From Lentinula raphanica (Eukaryota > Basidiomycota > Agaricomycetes > Agaricales > Omphalotaceae), in contig JANVFP010000009.1 in NCBI GenBank assembly GCA_027919835.1, positions 620,001 to 684,000 of the forward strand: DNA of 64,000 nt, in the 5' to 3' direction. A program made the position numbers and the translations under genes. The notes under the pieces are model-generated. The model was not told where the DNA came from. It made no database searches and was given only the letters and a program-made list of their open reading frames with translations. Position 1 is the first letter of the stretch. Each line of letters begins with the position of its first letter. Of this stretch, positions 1 to 10,264 are shown one piece after another.

Positions 1-964
1 GTCCCGTTGCTGATGATGAACCTCTTATCACGTCCTGGGACCGGTGGTGTGGAGAGTGCAAGGACATGAGCGCGTGCAGCATCCCGGACGTCAATCATAT
101 GTCCGATTGGGATAGGAGGATACTCCGGAGCGAAAAGCATCTTCACAAATCCATTTGTACCCAAGCTGCTGGGAGAGGAGGTGAGAGGACTTAATGATGG
201 TCCGAAGATGGCAGGAGGAAGGAGGACGGTGAAGTCCACATTGGGGTTCTTGTGAGCTAACTCCCAGACAGCTTTATCTGCAAGGGTCTTGGCCTCCTGA
301 TAAACTCGCATTCCGTCGTTGTTGAGGTCAATGGTTTCTGGTGTGATGGAACCGAAGTCTTTCTCCGTTAAAAGACGGGTGCCGAATGCAGCCTGGAAGT
401 CGGCTATCGGAAGGAACTCGGAATGAGCTTCCAAGATAGCATGAATAGTTAAAGATTCCTTACCATCGAAAAGATTTACGAAGGTGCCGCTAACGATGAT
501 TTTCTTCACACCGGCAGCGAGAGCTTGCTTGACAAGTGCAACTGTACCCTCGTATGCCCCCTATTTCCCCCACGAACTTTGAGTTTGCGAGCCTACTAGG
601 ACGTAGAGAAAGCAGAACGTACAGAATAAAGTTCCTGTCCCGAAACACCTTCACCGAAGATCGGAGACGCAGAATGAATCAACGCGTCCACTCCCTTGAG
701 GGCTGCTGAGTGATCCGAAGTCAAAGTCGGTACTTCGACTATTTGCAGCTGCTCGGCGGTCGCCTTAGGAAAGATAGCCCGAAGCTTTGAAGTCGAACGT
801 GCTGTCGCGCGGACAGTGTATCCTTTCTCGAGGAGCTGAGAGATGAGGTGCGCTCCCAAGAAGCCAGTTCCACCGGTGACCTGCGCGCAAAGGTCGTATG
901 AGAACTGAACAAGAGGGTTCTACGAAAAGAAAGCACTTACAAGCACAGTTTTGATGCTAGACAT
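1..964 (-). CDS. NAD(P)-dependent extended SDR (dihydroflavonol-4-reductase-like), copy 1; 3' end outside the window
   Basis: Partial gene read leftwards and cut by the window edge. Exons are 964-941, 880-623, 560-464 and 403-1, with the same phases and lengths as its divergent paralogue at 1638-2823 apart from one extra codon in exon 1. The protein opens with a short beta strand, then the Rossmann dinucleotide motif VTGGTGFLGAH split by the first intron after residue 8. The catalytic YxxxK is present as YQEAK. The family (extended short-chain dehydrogenases of the DFR/methylglyoxal-reductase type) reduces carbonyls with NADPH in the cytosol; the substrate here is unknown. No signal peptide is seen. 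The visible part has no frameshift or stop, so it looks intact. The start was chosen because exon 1 closes in phase and matches the paralogue. A TATA-like box lies about 85 bp upstream. Confidence 0.85.
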
Positions 965-1047
965 TTGGATTTTAGAATATGGAGGTGATTGCGAAGGCTG
1001 GTGTTGATTGAGGAAGTGAACGATATGAGATGATGGAAATTCTACCG

Positions 1048-1056
1048 TTTATAAAG
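1048..1056 (-). promoter_or_regulatory. TATA-like box of SDR copy 1
   Basis: On the minus strand the sequence reads CTTTATAAA, about 85 bp before the start codon at 964. It lies in the 673-bp region shared with the divergent paralogue. Confidence 0.45.
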
Positions 1057-1537
1057 TAACGATCGAACAGAGATCATGCTGATCATGAATAATACCATTT
1101 GCTTTTTCCGAGTCGTGCAGACTCTGGGTTCTACTGCCAAAGTCGAGGAGAGCAGGGGGGATGAATCATCTCCACCCCGTTCCTGGCCGTTCCGTAATTG
1201 GGCCATTATTGAGAGATGACTAATCCAAGCTGGCGGCCAATGGCATCACTCATCACTGACTTGGTGAGATTTTCATTCTTCTATTGGCATGACTTGCTTC
1301 AGCTCGAAGCTTCCACTTGGTAGGTTTGGGCTCGAAAACCCATGACTAATTCAGAGGGCAGCTTCTCTGTGACCTTCATCAGTCAGCGCTGGATTACTAT
1401 CTGTTATCCCGCCATTCCCCTTGAAGCTTGACTACTTCTTCCAAATTTACAATTCATCGCCTGCTCTCCAGCTCAGCCCAGTTACGATATGAAAGATAGA
1501 ACTGGATTGCCCGATGAGTAATCCTCGACTAAGTTAA

Positions 1538-1558
1538 CTATATAAAATATATAAAAGA
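1538..1558 (+). promoter_or_regulatory. TATA-like box of SDR copy 2
   Basis: An AT run containing TATAAAATATATAAAAG sits 80-100 bp upstream of the start codon at 1638, a usual spacing for a TATA promoter in these fungi. Confidence 0.5.
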
Positions 1559-1637
1559 TGAAGTTTTTCTGGTAACATATCATTTCACATCTTCTCTCCA
1601 AACACAAGTCCCAATCGCCTCATCTTCTTGAAACAAA

Positions 1638-2823
1638 ATGTCCATCAAAACCGTTCTCGTAAGTGATTTTTTCTGTGCCCTCCTTCTGTTCAACTCTCAA
1701 CGGCTTTGAGCCAGGTTACTGGTGGAACCGGCTTCCTGGGAGCACACATCGTCTCTCAGCTGCTTGAGAAAGGATACACCGTCCGCGCTACTACACGCAC
1801 GAGTTCGAAGCTCCAGGCTATCTTTCCTAAAGCGACCGCCGAACAGCTGCAAATCGTAGAAGTACCGACTCTGACTTCGGATCACTCAGCAGCCCTCAAG
1901 GGCGTTGACGCCCTGATCCATGCCGCATCTCCCATTTATGGCGAAGGTGTTTCTGGACAGGAGTTATTTGCTGTAAGCTCTATTACTTGAATATACGAGA
2001 GCTGGCTTTGACTTGTGATCTTTCTATTGACAGGGGGCCTACGAAGGTACTGTCGCACTTGTCAAGCAGGCCATCGCCGCCGGTGTCAAGAAAATTGTCG
2101 TCACCGGCACATTCGTAAATCTCTTCGATGGTATGCAGAGCATTATTTCTGTCATCCTATCCAAACAACTAATCTGAACCATCTTCGTTAGCCGACTTCA
2201 AAGCTGCCTTTGGTACCAAGGTCATCACAGAGAAAGACTTTGGTTCCATCACCGCAGATAAAATCGACCTGAACAACGATGGTATCCGTGTCTATCAAGA
2301 ATCCAAAACAGCTGCAGACAAAGCTATCTGGGAAATAGCTCACAAGAACCCCGATGTGGACTTCACCGTCCTCCTTCCTCCTGCCATCTTCGGACCAATC
2401 CTTGGTCCTCTCAGCTCCTCTCTCAGCTGTCTCAGTACGAACATCTTCCTCAAAAACCTGTTCGCTCCGGAGTATCCTCCCAATCCCATCGGACATATGA
2501 TCGACGCTCGGGATGCTGCACGCGCCCATGCTCTCGCACTTACCACTCCGCCAGTCCCAGGACGCGATAAGAGGTTCATTATCGCTAACGGGTCCTTCCT
2601 ATGGGAAGACGTCGTTGCGATGCTTCGGAGCAAGAAGCCAGAGCTCAGTTCGAGGTTGCCTCGGGAGACATCGGTTCCGGGTCCTCAGACTTGTGCGCCG
2701 TTAGACACCACATTCGCCAAGGAGGTGTTGGGTATGAAGGAGTATATCTCCCAAGAAGCGTCTTTCCTCGCGACTGTGGATGTTGTCCTTGAATGGGAAA
2801 AGAAGTTTGAGAATAAGGCTTGA
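1638..2823 (+). CDS. NAD(P)-dependent extended SDR (dihydroflavonol-4-reductase-like), copy 2
   Basis: Four exons (1638-1658, 1715-1972, 2034-2130, 2192-2823) close in frame to a 335-residue protein, the usual size of an extended SDR. Residues 1-7 plus exon 2 give the Rossmann motif VTGGTGFLGAH. The catalytic YxxxK is YQESK, and a conserved substrate-side stretch reads GHMIDARDAARAHALAL. It should be a cytosolic NADPH-dependent carbonyl or flavanone-type reductase; family members in fungi reduce methylglyoxal, aldehydes or phenolic ketones, and nothing here fixes the substrate. It forms a head-to-head pair with a close paralogue on the other strand, with identical intron positions, so the pair arose by inverted duplication. 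Likely co-regulated from the common intergenic region. Confidence 0.9.
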
Positions 2824-4482
2824 GCCTTTTCTTTTCTAATACTGGAAGTCCCATTAAAAGATCCATAACGTTGTTGAATCGTTTATAGCTTGCCACCAAT
2901 AGACCAAACTTTTTGTCTTCTTCTATCAATACATACTATAATCCATGTCAGCGAGCTAAAACAACATTAACGCTAGTCAAGTTGGATCTGAGTCCTTGTA
3001 GTTGAGTCCTTGTAGTTGAGTCCTTGTAGTTGAGTCGAGACTCGACAATGGTAGACTGTAGTTGACCGGCTCAGTTCGGCTTTATTACGGCAGGAATGCC
3101 GATAATTTGTGTACCATGCCGCCGCATGCCGACTAAAAGCGAACTCTGATGAGCGCGCGCTCTACCGCTCAGAGCTCTTGCTTTTCATCTTTCATCTTCG
3201 TCGCCTACCATGGGCCATGGCCAATCTCAAACTTCAAGCTTCAAGCTCAGCGACAATCAAATGTTAAAGAAAACAACAAAGGTGGAAGCGTTCAGCTTTG
3301 GGTTGGGGTTGCATGAAGTACTTAGAGACCACTTCTAGCTGCGTTTCAAATTTTCCACAACAGAATCGGTTACCGTATAGAACGTCCTGCTCCATTGGCT
3401 ATCGTGTTTTCTCTTGACATCTCGGAACAAAACGAATGATTCCAAACGAAAATCGCGTCTCAGTCGACTCAATACTAGTTTTAGCAACCGGTCGTCCTCT
3501 TTCGTTCTCTCTTGAACGTTCAAATCCTAACATTGATTCAGAAACCACTGGCCCCCTGCTGCCCATGGTCGGTTTGGCGTTGGCGACATCTCCAAAGGGA
3601 CCGCGTCCTTCTAGTCATGATCTCATCAATGAATTCGAAACCACGAGCTCAGCTCAAGTGCTTGTGGCGGCTCGTAATCCAACGTCATCCTTGAACCTTG
3701 AACGTCTACCTCAATCGAAATATCTGGGCCTTACTCGCATCGGGACTTCTCTGGAAAACCCAATGTTGCTTGCAAAGCGATCAGACGATGCTCGTTGCTC
3801 AGGGCACACTTCTCCGTATAGAGATGTCCACGTTCATGCTACCCTCCATCATTCATCTTTCGCTTTTCGACATCCACGTTCACGGCATTTGCAGTACCTC
3901 CCCGGCTGAGATCGATCAGGTCTCAAATTGAATCGGAAATGATACGACGCTAGGCAGAATCCACCAGAAGAGCGTCACGCTCACGTATACTTCATTCTCC
4001 ATCACTTGGACTCACAAAGAACGTTTAACAATCACGACTCATTCGTCTCATGAATATCAATCCGCATGCTCTCAGGAGATGAAGATTCCATTTTCGATTC
4101 TCTGTTGTGTTTCGGCGTTTGGCAGTGAATAGATGCAGGTGAATCCTACTACTACTCGTGTTTATGTTGTTCTGATGTTCTTCATGCTCAGGAGGCATAT
4201 TCACGCATGTGTGTCCCGATGCAGCATATGCATACTATGATCGCCGAGGCCTTCATTTCCCCGATGTATTCAACCTGTACGGTGCCATATGCAAATCAAC
4301 GTGCTCGAAGTTCAACAACTGTCCTTGATCTGCTCTTGCATGGCTGTATGACCTGTTCGTTACAGATTTGAGCTTCTTCTATTCGTATTGTCGGCTCCGT
4401 GAAGCAAGCACGATGATATACTTATCTTCCAATAGCTATCTATCCTCAAGCATGTTCTAGCTGGCGATCTTCCGTAAACGGG
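2824..4482. other. Intergenic stretch without a supported gene
   Basis: Contains a 14-bp tandem repeat (2989-3030) followed by a GTCGAGACTCGAC palindrome. A 157-codon open frame at 3436-3909 has no recognisable domain, no splice support and composition unlike the neighbouring genes. Nothing else can be supported. Confidence 0.5.
2989..3030. repeat. 14-bp tandem repeat, three units plus a partial fourth
   Basis: TGAGTCCTTGTAGT is repeated head to tail at 2989, 3003 and 3017, with a broken fourth unit running into a 13-bp palindrome. It lies downstream of SDR copy 2 and has no coding potential. Confidence 0.85.
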
Positions 4483-4490
4483 GTATAAAA
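4483..4490 (+). promoter_or_regulatory. TATA box of the RNase T1-family gene
   Basis: GTATAAAA lies 72-79 bp upstream of the start codon at 4562, the normal position for a TATA box in this genome segment. Confidence 0.5.
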
Positions 4491-4561
4491 ACCTCGAAAT
4501 TTCGACAGGTATATTCCTCAGTCCATCCGGGATCTCCACTAGGTTATAATAGTCAGCGAGC

Positions 4562-5159
4562 ATGTTCTTCATTAGAGCACTCCTCTTAGCCTCTTCTGTC
4601 ATCCTAGTCAGGGCTTCAGCTACGCCCCTTGACTCTCAGGTGGCTCGTTCCCTACCTGAGGGGGATGTCACATGCGGAAGCACTGTGTACACTCTTTCTG
4701 AAGTTGAGAGCGCTGTGTCTGGCGGGTTCAATCATCTTGACGATCCCATTGGCGAAGGTGAGCCTTTCATAGTGTTTCATTGGATAATACAGAGGTGACT
4801 TGGTATACATCAGACTCCTACCCTCACATATACCACGATTATGAAGACCTTGACATGTATTGCTCGGGAAGTACTTGGTATGAGGTACGTGTATACATAT
4901 CCAAATCAAAATCAGACAAAGAGTTGTCAGCACTAACTTGGATGTGTCCGTCGCAGTACCCCATCTTGAAAGGAGGTACTGCCTACTCTGGTGGTGATCC
5001 TGGTGCCGACCGTGTTGTCTTCAACCCATCCGGTACATATTGCGCGTGCGTATCCAATACTATGTTCAATGCAAGTTGCTGATCATTTCATACTAACATA
5101 GTGTGATTACACATACTGGCGCTTCCGACGACGATTTCCTTGCTTGCAAAGGTGATTGA
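4562..5159 (+). CDS. Secreted guanyl-specific ribonuclease, T1/N1 family
   Basis: Four exons (4562-4757, 4814-4884, 4957-5045, 5102-5159) close exactly to 137 residues: an N-terminal signal peptide of about 20 residues, a short propeptide-like stretch, then the compact RNase fold. All catalytic positions known from RNase T1 can be read: Tyr and His in YPHIYHDYEDLD, the general base Glu in WYEYPIL, Arg in GADRVVF and the general acid His in VITHTGAS. Cysteines suited to two disulfides are present. The family cleaves single-stranded RNA 3' of guanosine outside the cell, for nutrition or against competitors. It lacks the long loops of fungal ribotoxins, so I do not call it one. The first intron could also be read with an upstream acceptor, but that intron would be only about 35 nt. 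Confidence 0.92.
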
Positions 5160-5422
5160 ACATGAGGATTAGTATTGAATATTGAAGAGGTTGTGTACAT
5201 AGTAGATGCTCAATGAACAGTTAATACGTATTGAGTCTAAGTTGTATCGGAATGAAGTCTCAAAAGGGCGATTAGTCGACAAAAACTCCGGAACGTTCTC
5301 GAATACGCATGACCGGTCATGGAACGCTCACTAAGCTCTGCCTCAACTTGTCATGTTGAACACTGTGCGCCATGTTCGGTTTATAAATTGTACTCCCCTT
5401 TCATCCTAACTATCATCATCTC

Positions 5423-6401
5423 ATGGCTCCCTCCGCACAAAGTGAAGCACCTGCCGCCCTCGGTGTCCCAATCGAAGTTTCGTCCGTTTCAGAATGGAAC
5501 ACTATCCTTCGCTTCGCCTACACCAACAACCAAACCGTCATCGTAGACTTCCATGCTGAATGGTGTCAACCGTGCAAAGCTATCGCACCGGTTTACACTA
5601 ATCTTGCCTCACAACAGCCCTTCACATATTTCCTCCGTGTCGACGTCGATGGCAATCGTACTCGTCCTATCGCCGCGAAATACTCCATTTCTGCGATGCC
5701 TACTTTTATCGTGATCAAAAGGCCACCTGGGGAGGACGGATCCGCGAATGAGACAGGAAAAGGAGTAGTCGTCGAGAGGTTGCAAGGAGCTGATTTCCAG
5801 GGTCTTACGAGAATAACAAACACTCATGCCAGTCACGCATATACTCCACCGTCGAATCTGAAGACCCGCGAAGCTGAAAAAGCCAAGGATCTGGGGAACA
5901 ATCTCTTCAAGAAACGTCAATATGCCCCTGCGGTGGATGCTTACTCCAAAGCCATCGAGTTATCCCCAGACTCCGGAATGCTCTACGCTAATCGTGCTTT
6001 GGCATATTACAAGTGGATACAGTCCAAGAGAGATGGCGCTGACACGCCTAAGGCCAGGAATGCTCTACGGGTGAAACAGATGGAAGATGGCTTGAAAGTC
6101 ACTAACTTGGAAGAGAGGTGGGGTAAAGGATGGGTCAGACTCGCCGAAGCAATGCTAGAAGCTGGGAGTGAAGAAAGCCAGGAAAGTGTCGCGGTTGATC
6201 TCAGGTCGGAAGGACGAAAGGTCACTTTAGACGCAGCTGAAGAAGCGTTGACGAATGCCGTCAATTTGACCGAGGGTAAAACTAAAGCGGGTGAGTTGTT
6301 TTTTGTCTCCAGAAATCATTATCCAGCTGACTCAGTTCGTAGAAGCACAATCGCTCCTGGACACTGTCCAGAAGGCAATCGCTGATTTGCCGTCGAAATG
6401 A
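5423..6401 (+). CDS. Thioredoxin-like protein with C-terminal TPR region
   Basis: Two exons (5423-6290, 6343-6401) give 308 residues. Residues about 20-130 are a thioredoxin fold with the redox motif EWCQPCKAIAP (WCxPC) and the cis-proline signature SAMPTFIVIK. From about residue 150 a tetratricopeptide segment begins (NNLFKKRQYAPAVDAYSKAI, then LSPDSGMLYANRALAYYK). There is no signal peptide, so it is probably cytosolic. Proteins of this architecture act as disulfide reductases or co-chaperones that bind Hsp70/Hsp90 tails through the TPR; the partner is an inference. The last exon is short and ends LPSK. TTATAAA lies about 40 bp before the start codon. Confidence 0.88.
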
Positions 6402-7107
6402 ATGATCCTGTTCAGCACCAATTGTACATGCAACTACGATATCCACACCTGCTCGCGGTGTTCGAGTAGCTGGCATCTAATTTTCTTGTATTTTATCGTT
6501 TCACATCATGGATTGTAGGCTTATGTTTGTTGTATAGTGGAATAATCTACAGGTTGAATTTTTGTACCTTCCATGGGCTTCAGCTAGTCTGGCAATGCTG
6601 GTCAGCACGAGGTCTGACCACCGGATGAGGCTTGAAGCTACATGGCACAGGGGCTGGACTAAGCAGTTCAGGCTAAGGATAAACGCAGCCTCTGCTAAAC
6701 CATGCGATTGATGGACATACGTGAAGTATTCACCTCCTGTATTTCTATGGCTGTGACTTTGCATAAAGCTTCAACTGGCCAAATACAATTGCACCTGTGT
6801 CGCTGTACTCAGCCTCGTTCGTTCCACTGGTGCTCATATGTTGGAGGTGAAGAAACCCACATCCGGCGAAGTAATCTTGTTTTAGGAGAACTTCAAGTTA
6901 GAATCAGACTGCAACGAATAACTTGCAAATATCAACAGGATGAGCTCGATAGCAGCCGTGCGTTTCATCCACATGTGCAGTCTCAAGCAGTCGATTCTTG
7001 CTAAGTAATGATGTTGTCCGTTACACTCTACATTGACACAGGGCATAGAACGCTACTCAAACGGATCCAATTGTTTCACCATTAATCATTTCGACTGCAA
7101 GAGTGGA
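6402..7107. other. Intergenic stretch, nothing recognised
   Basis: Lies between convergent genes. Short open frames on both strands show no domain, splice pattern or conservation with other parts of the window. Confidence 0.5.
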
Positions 7108-9918
7108 TCAATTGCCTGCCACTTGTCTGGAGAGATACTCGTTCAAAGCCTGGCGTAACTGTGGGTTTTCCCATGATATTTCTTGTCTTCTTGGCCCTGG
7201 CGAAGGAAGACTCAACTCTCCAGTTGTGTTCTTGACCGTCACCGTCTCCCTGTCCTTCTCCTCGTAACTCTCCCAGTCCGAAGACATGCTAGGAATAAGC
7301 TCTGGCTTCCTCTTTTGTTTTACAAGGAGTTCATCTGATTCTGGCTTTTTTGGAGGGCGACCCCTTTTTCGTTTCAACAGTAAGCGTTCTTCTGATTCTG
7401 ATTCTGATTCTGATTCTGAATTTTTCCGATTAGGAGGATGAAGCCATCTCTTTCTGGGGGTACGATAGGCTGGCTCCAGACTTTCTGAAAAGGATCGACG
7501 GTACGCCTTCTTCTTTGGAGTAATATCTGCTGGAATAAAGTTTCCAGTAGTTCGTCGACCCCTCGTATGAGGATGGGAAGAATCAGCTTCATTCAATGTA
7601 ATTGACGATTCAGATTCTTTTAAAACGTCAGAAGGAGGTGCTGAACTCGACGTTCCAATCACGACTTGAGAACCGTCTAAAGGTCATGACAGAGAAGATA
7701 AGATCATCAGTTTTAGGACTTCGTCGGTCAGGTTTCGAAGTCGAGAATGCTTACAATTAGCGTGTTTTTCCTCTGTAGAAGTGGAAGATTTGGGAAGGTA
7801 GTTGTTATGCCGTCGACCCTTGCCAAATACCAACTCGGTTTCCCCCAACGTTATCCCCACGCGACGAACCTTCGCTCGCACTGCTGGCGGTTCGTCCAGA
7901 TCATCTTCATTCTTGCGCTGGTGAAAATCACGAGATCAGGATCATATACTCATTTATGAAGAGGGAAGTTGAATGATACCTTGGCGCTGCTGCTTTCACT
8001 TTGATTTACATGAGACCCGCTAGCAGTGACAGTATCAGGGATCCTTGGGGCATGTTCAATATCCAATGTCAATAAATTGGGCCTGGGTGGGATTGGCTGA
8101 AATCCTTCATGAGTACGAGGTCTAATATGTCGCTCTGTGCACATACCAAGTTCGGAGGTATTGGTGTCCTCTGAGTGATGACTACAGAAGCGGTTTTGAT
8201 ATCATCTGCTTGTTGAGCACTAACAGAATCATTGCGTTGTCGATCAGCTCTTAGCTGCACGTAGAATTATTGAATGAGGACGAACCTGCTAGTGTGGATG
8301 GGACTTTGATCAAGAATGGAAAAGGACTCGGAGCGATGATTCTGTATGAAAGACAGTATGAGTGCTCGAAAGGCTTGAAAGTCAAGCTGAACAGAGTAAA
8401 TGTTAACTCGATACACTCACAACTTCAGCCTTATGAACCCCAGCGAAAATGTCTAGAATGCTGCGCAAAGTGTGTGGTATACTAACAGCTTCGGGCCTCT
8501 TCAGAATTTGTTCAGACCAACATGAATTCAACAGTTCATGGATCGAATGAAAAGCGGGTTTGATCAGGATAGCATCCATGGGAAGAATAGGTCGAACTCC
8601 ATTGAGAACATCGATTGCGACACTGATATCCATAGTATGGTGAGAGAATGGGGGTTCACCGGTCAAGAGCTACAAGTTAGTATCACACATCAATCAGACA
8701 CTGTGATTCCTGAGTATCAAGAAATACAGAGGCTACCTCACACACAGTACACCCGAACGCATAAATATCTCTTGAGGTGAGTTTACCTTGTATTGGTCGA
8801 AAGCTTGAGCTGGGATTGATGAATTCCGGTGCCAACCATCGGAGGGAGCCTTGGAAAGTAGTAGACTGTGTTGGATTGACTGATTGTGTGTCCAGAATAG
8901 AGAGGCCAAAATCCGCCAGGCAGCAATGAAAGTCATCAGAGATCAGGATATTGGCCTAATGTTGCAACTAGATAGTAAGGGCGCTGCAAATAGGACACTA
9001 AGAACATGATACGAACTCCTTTGATATCGCCATGGACGACAGGCGGATCGAGCCCATGGAGATAGGCGACCCCTTCGGCGATTTGTACGGTCTGAGATAG
9101 ATGTAAATCGATAGGTTATACCTGCAGCGTGATGAGGAGGACTCACATAGAGCATTTTAGTGTGGATATCTAATTTTAGTCGACGAGAGTAGGACATCAT
9201 GTCACCATTGGACATCCACGGCGAAATGATACAGTAGCTTGGCGTAAAGAGTTCCGTGTTGACGCCAAAGAAAGGCAAGATGTTTGGGTGTTTGAGCTGC
9301 CTCCATAGGAGGACTTCCTTGCTGAGATCCTGAGATTCATCATACATATCAGAAAAAGCGAAAAAATGGCGAATAGAAAAGTTCGATAACGCACCTTCAG
9401 CAACTTTTCTCGGTCCGAATCACGTTGGAAAAATCGCAAGACCTTAATGCAAACACGTTTGTCTTGCCAACGACCAATCCAGATGTCCTAGAGCATCGAA
9501 TGATTTGAGATATAGACCAGAGGAAGACAGGACCATTCTCATACTGCAAAGCCTCCCCCTGCGACTGCTGTTTTGCTATCACAGATCAGACCTTGGAGGT
9601 ACATTGATGGCGGCAAGACGCCATGCGTGCGATTCAAGTGCCGCATCGAGTTCAGATATGTCTTCCATTGTTGAGTTTGGTTCATCGCCTGTGCTCGGTC
9701 GAGCTCCTAGTCAGAGAAAACAACATCAATGGACAGCGAATCTTTGTGAGAAAGCAGTATCCTACCGCCTGCAGAGCCTCCATTGCCCAAACTGCTTCGT
9801 CCTTGCTTGCGACATTGAGATGTGTTTCATGGAAGTCATCAGCAGCTACTAACGCAAAGATCTCAGTCTTTTTCGACTTGGTGCCAACAACGGTGTCCAA
9901 CTCAAGAGGGGGGAACAT
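7108..9918 (-). CDS. TKL-type protein kinase K1 with AT-hook-like C-terminal tail
   Basis: First seven exons close exactly in phase: 9918-9766, 9688-9545, 9487-9395, 9329-9147, 9091-9017, 8955-8737 and 8669-8421. An N-terminal module of about 95 residues (DDFHETHLNV, HLNRTHGVLPPSMYL) precedes a complete kinase domain: GGGFADIWIGR glycine loop, VCIKVLRFF (ATP lysine), KEVLLWRQLKHPNIL (helix C Glu), VHGDIKGANIL (catalytic loop with Gly for Arg), ADFGLS and APEF. A tail of roughly 300 residues follows in four or five exons (the last two are 7917-7755 and 7676-7108), carrying an SE repeat, KRKRGRPPKK (AT-hook core) and a terminal motif EISWENPQLRQALNEYLSRQ. Presumed Ser/Thr kinase; the basic RGRP tail suggests nuclear or DNA-bound action, which is inference. 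Tail boundaries near 8100-8350 are uncertain. Confidence 0.82.
7391..7420. repeat. GATTCT hexamer repeat inside the kinase K1 tail
   Basis: Four exact GATTCT units plus partial ends encode a run of Ser-Glu dipeptides on the minus strand. Kinase K2 has a different repeat at the corresponding part of its tail. Confidence 0.85.
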
Positions 9919-10264
9919 GACGGTGGCTTCAAAGTTCAGAAGACCATTTTATTAATTACAGACAGCCTGAGACCAGCCCATGGCTTTAAATATAGTATGG
10001 GGAAGTTTGTGATGATGATCCATGCAAAGAACTCGAGGCTCGAGATGTGATGATCACTGATGAATTAATGGCAGTGAGTCCACATGTACAGTTCCTAAAT
10101 AGAAAATTGTGTCTTCGCTAACCTCAACATTCCCGTTCATGACATGCACCGGTACACAGGACATTCAACGACTCACGCTACTAAGACTCACAAGCAGATT
10201 GATATATTTCACCATTGACGATTTCGACTGCAAGAGTGGACGGAGTGTATACAGACAATGTAGA

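Noticed and set aside
3436..3909. 157-codon open frame on the plus strand
   Set aside because: No domain, no splice context, low-quality composition, and it lies in an intergenic stretch beside a tandem repeat.
4562..5159. Fungal ribotoxin instead of RNase T1
   Set aside because: The mature protein is short and lacks the long loops and lysine-rich stretches of that group; it reads as a plain T1-type RNase.
8069..8160. Apparent frameshift between kinase K1 and K2 tails
   Set aside because: A roughly 50-nt intron with GTATGT/GTACGT donor and TTTCAG acceptor in both copies explains the frame change.
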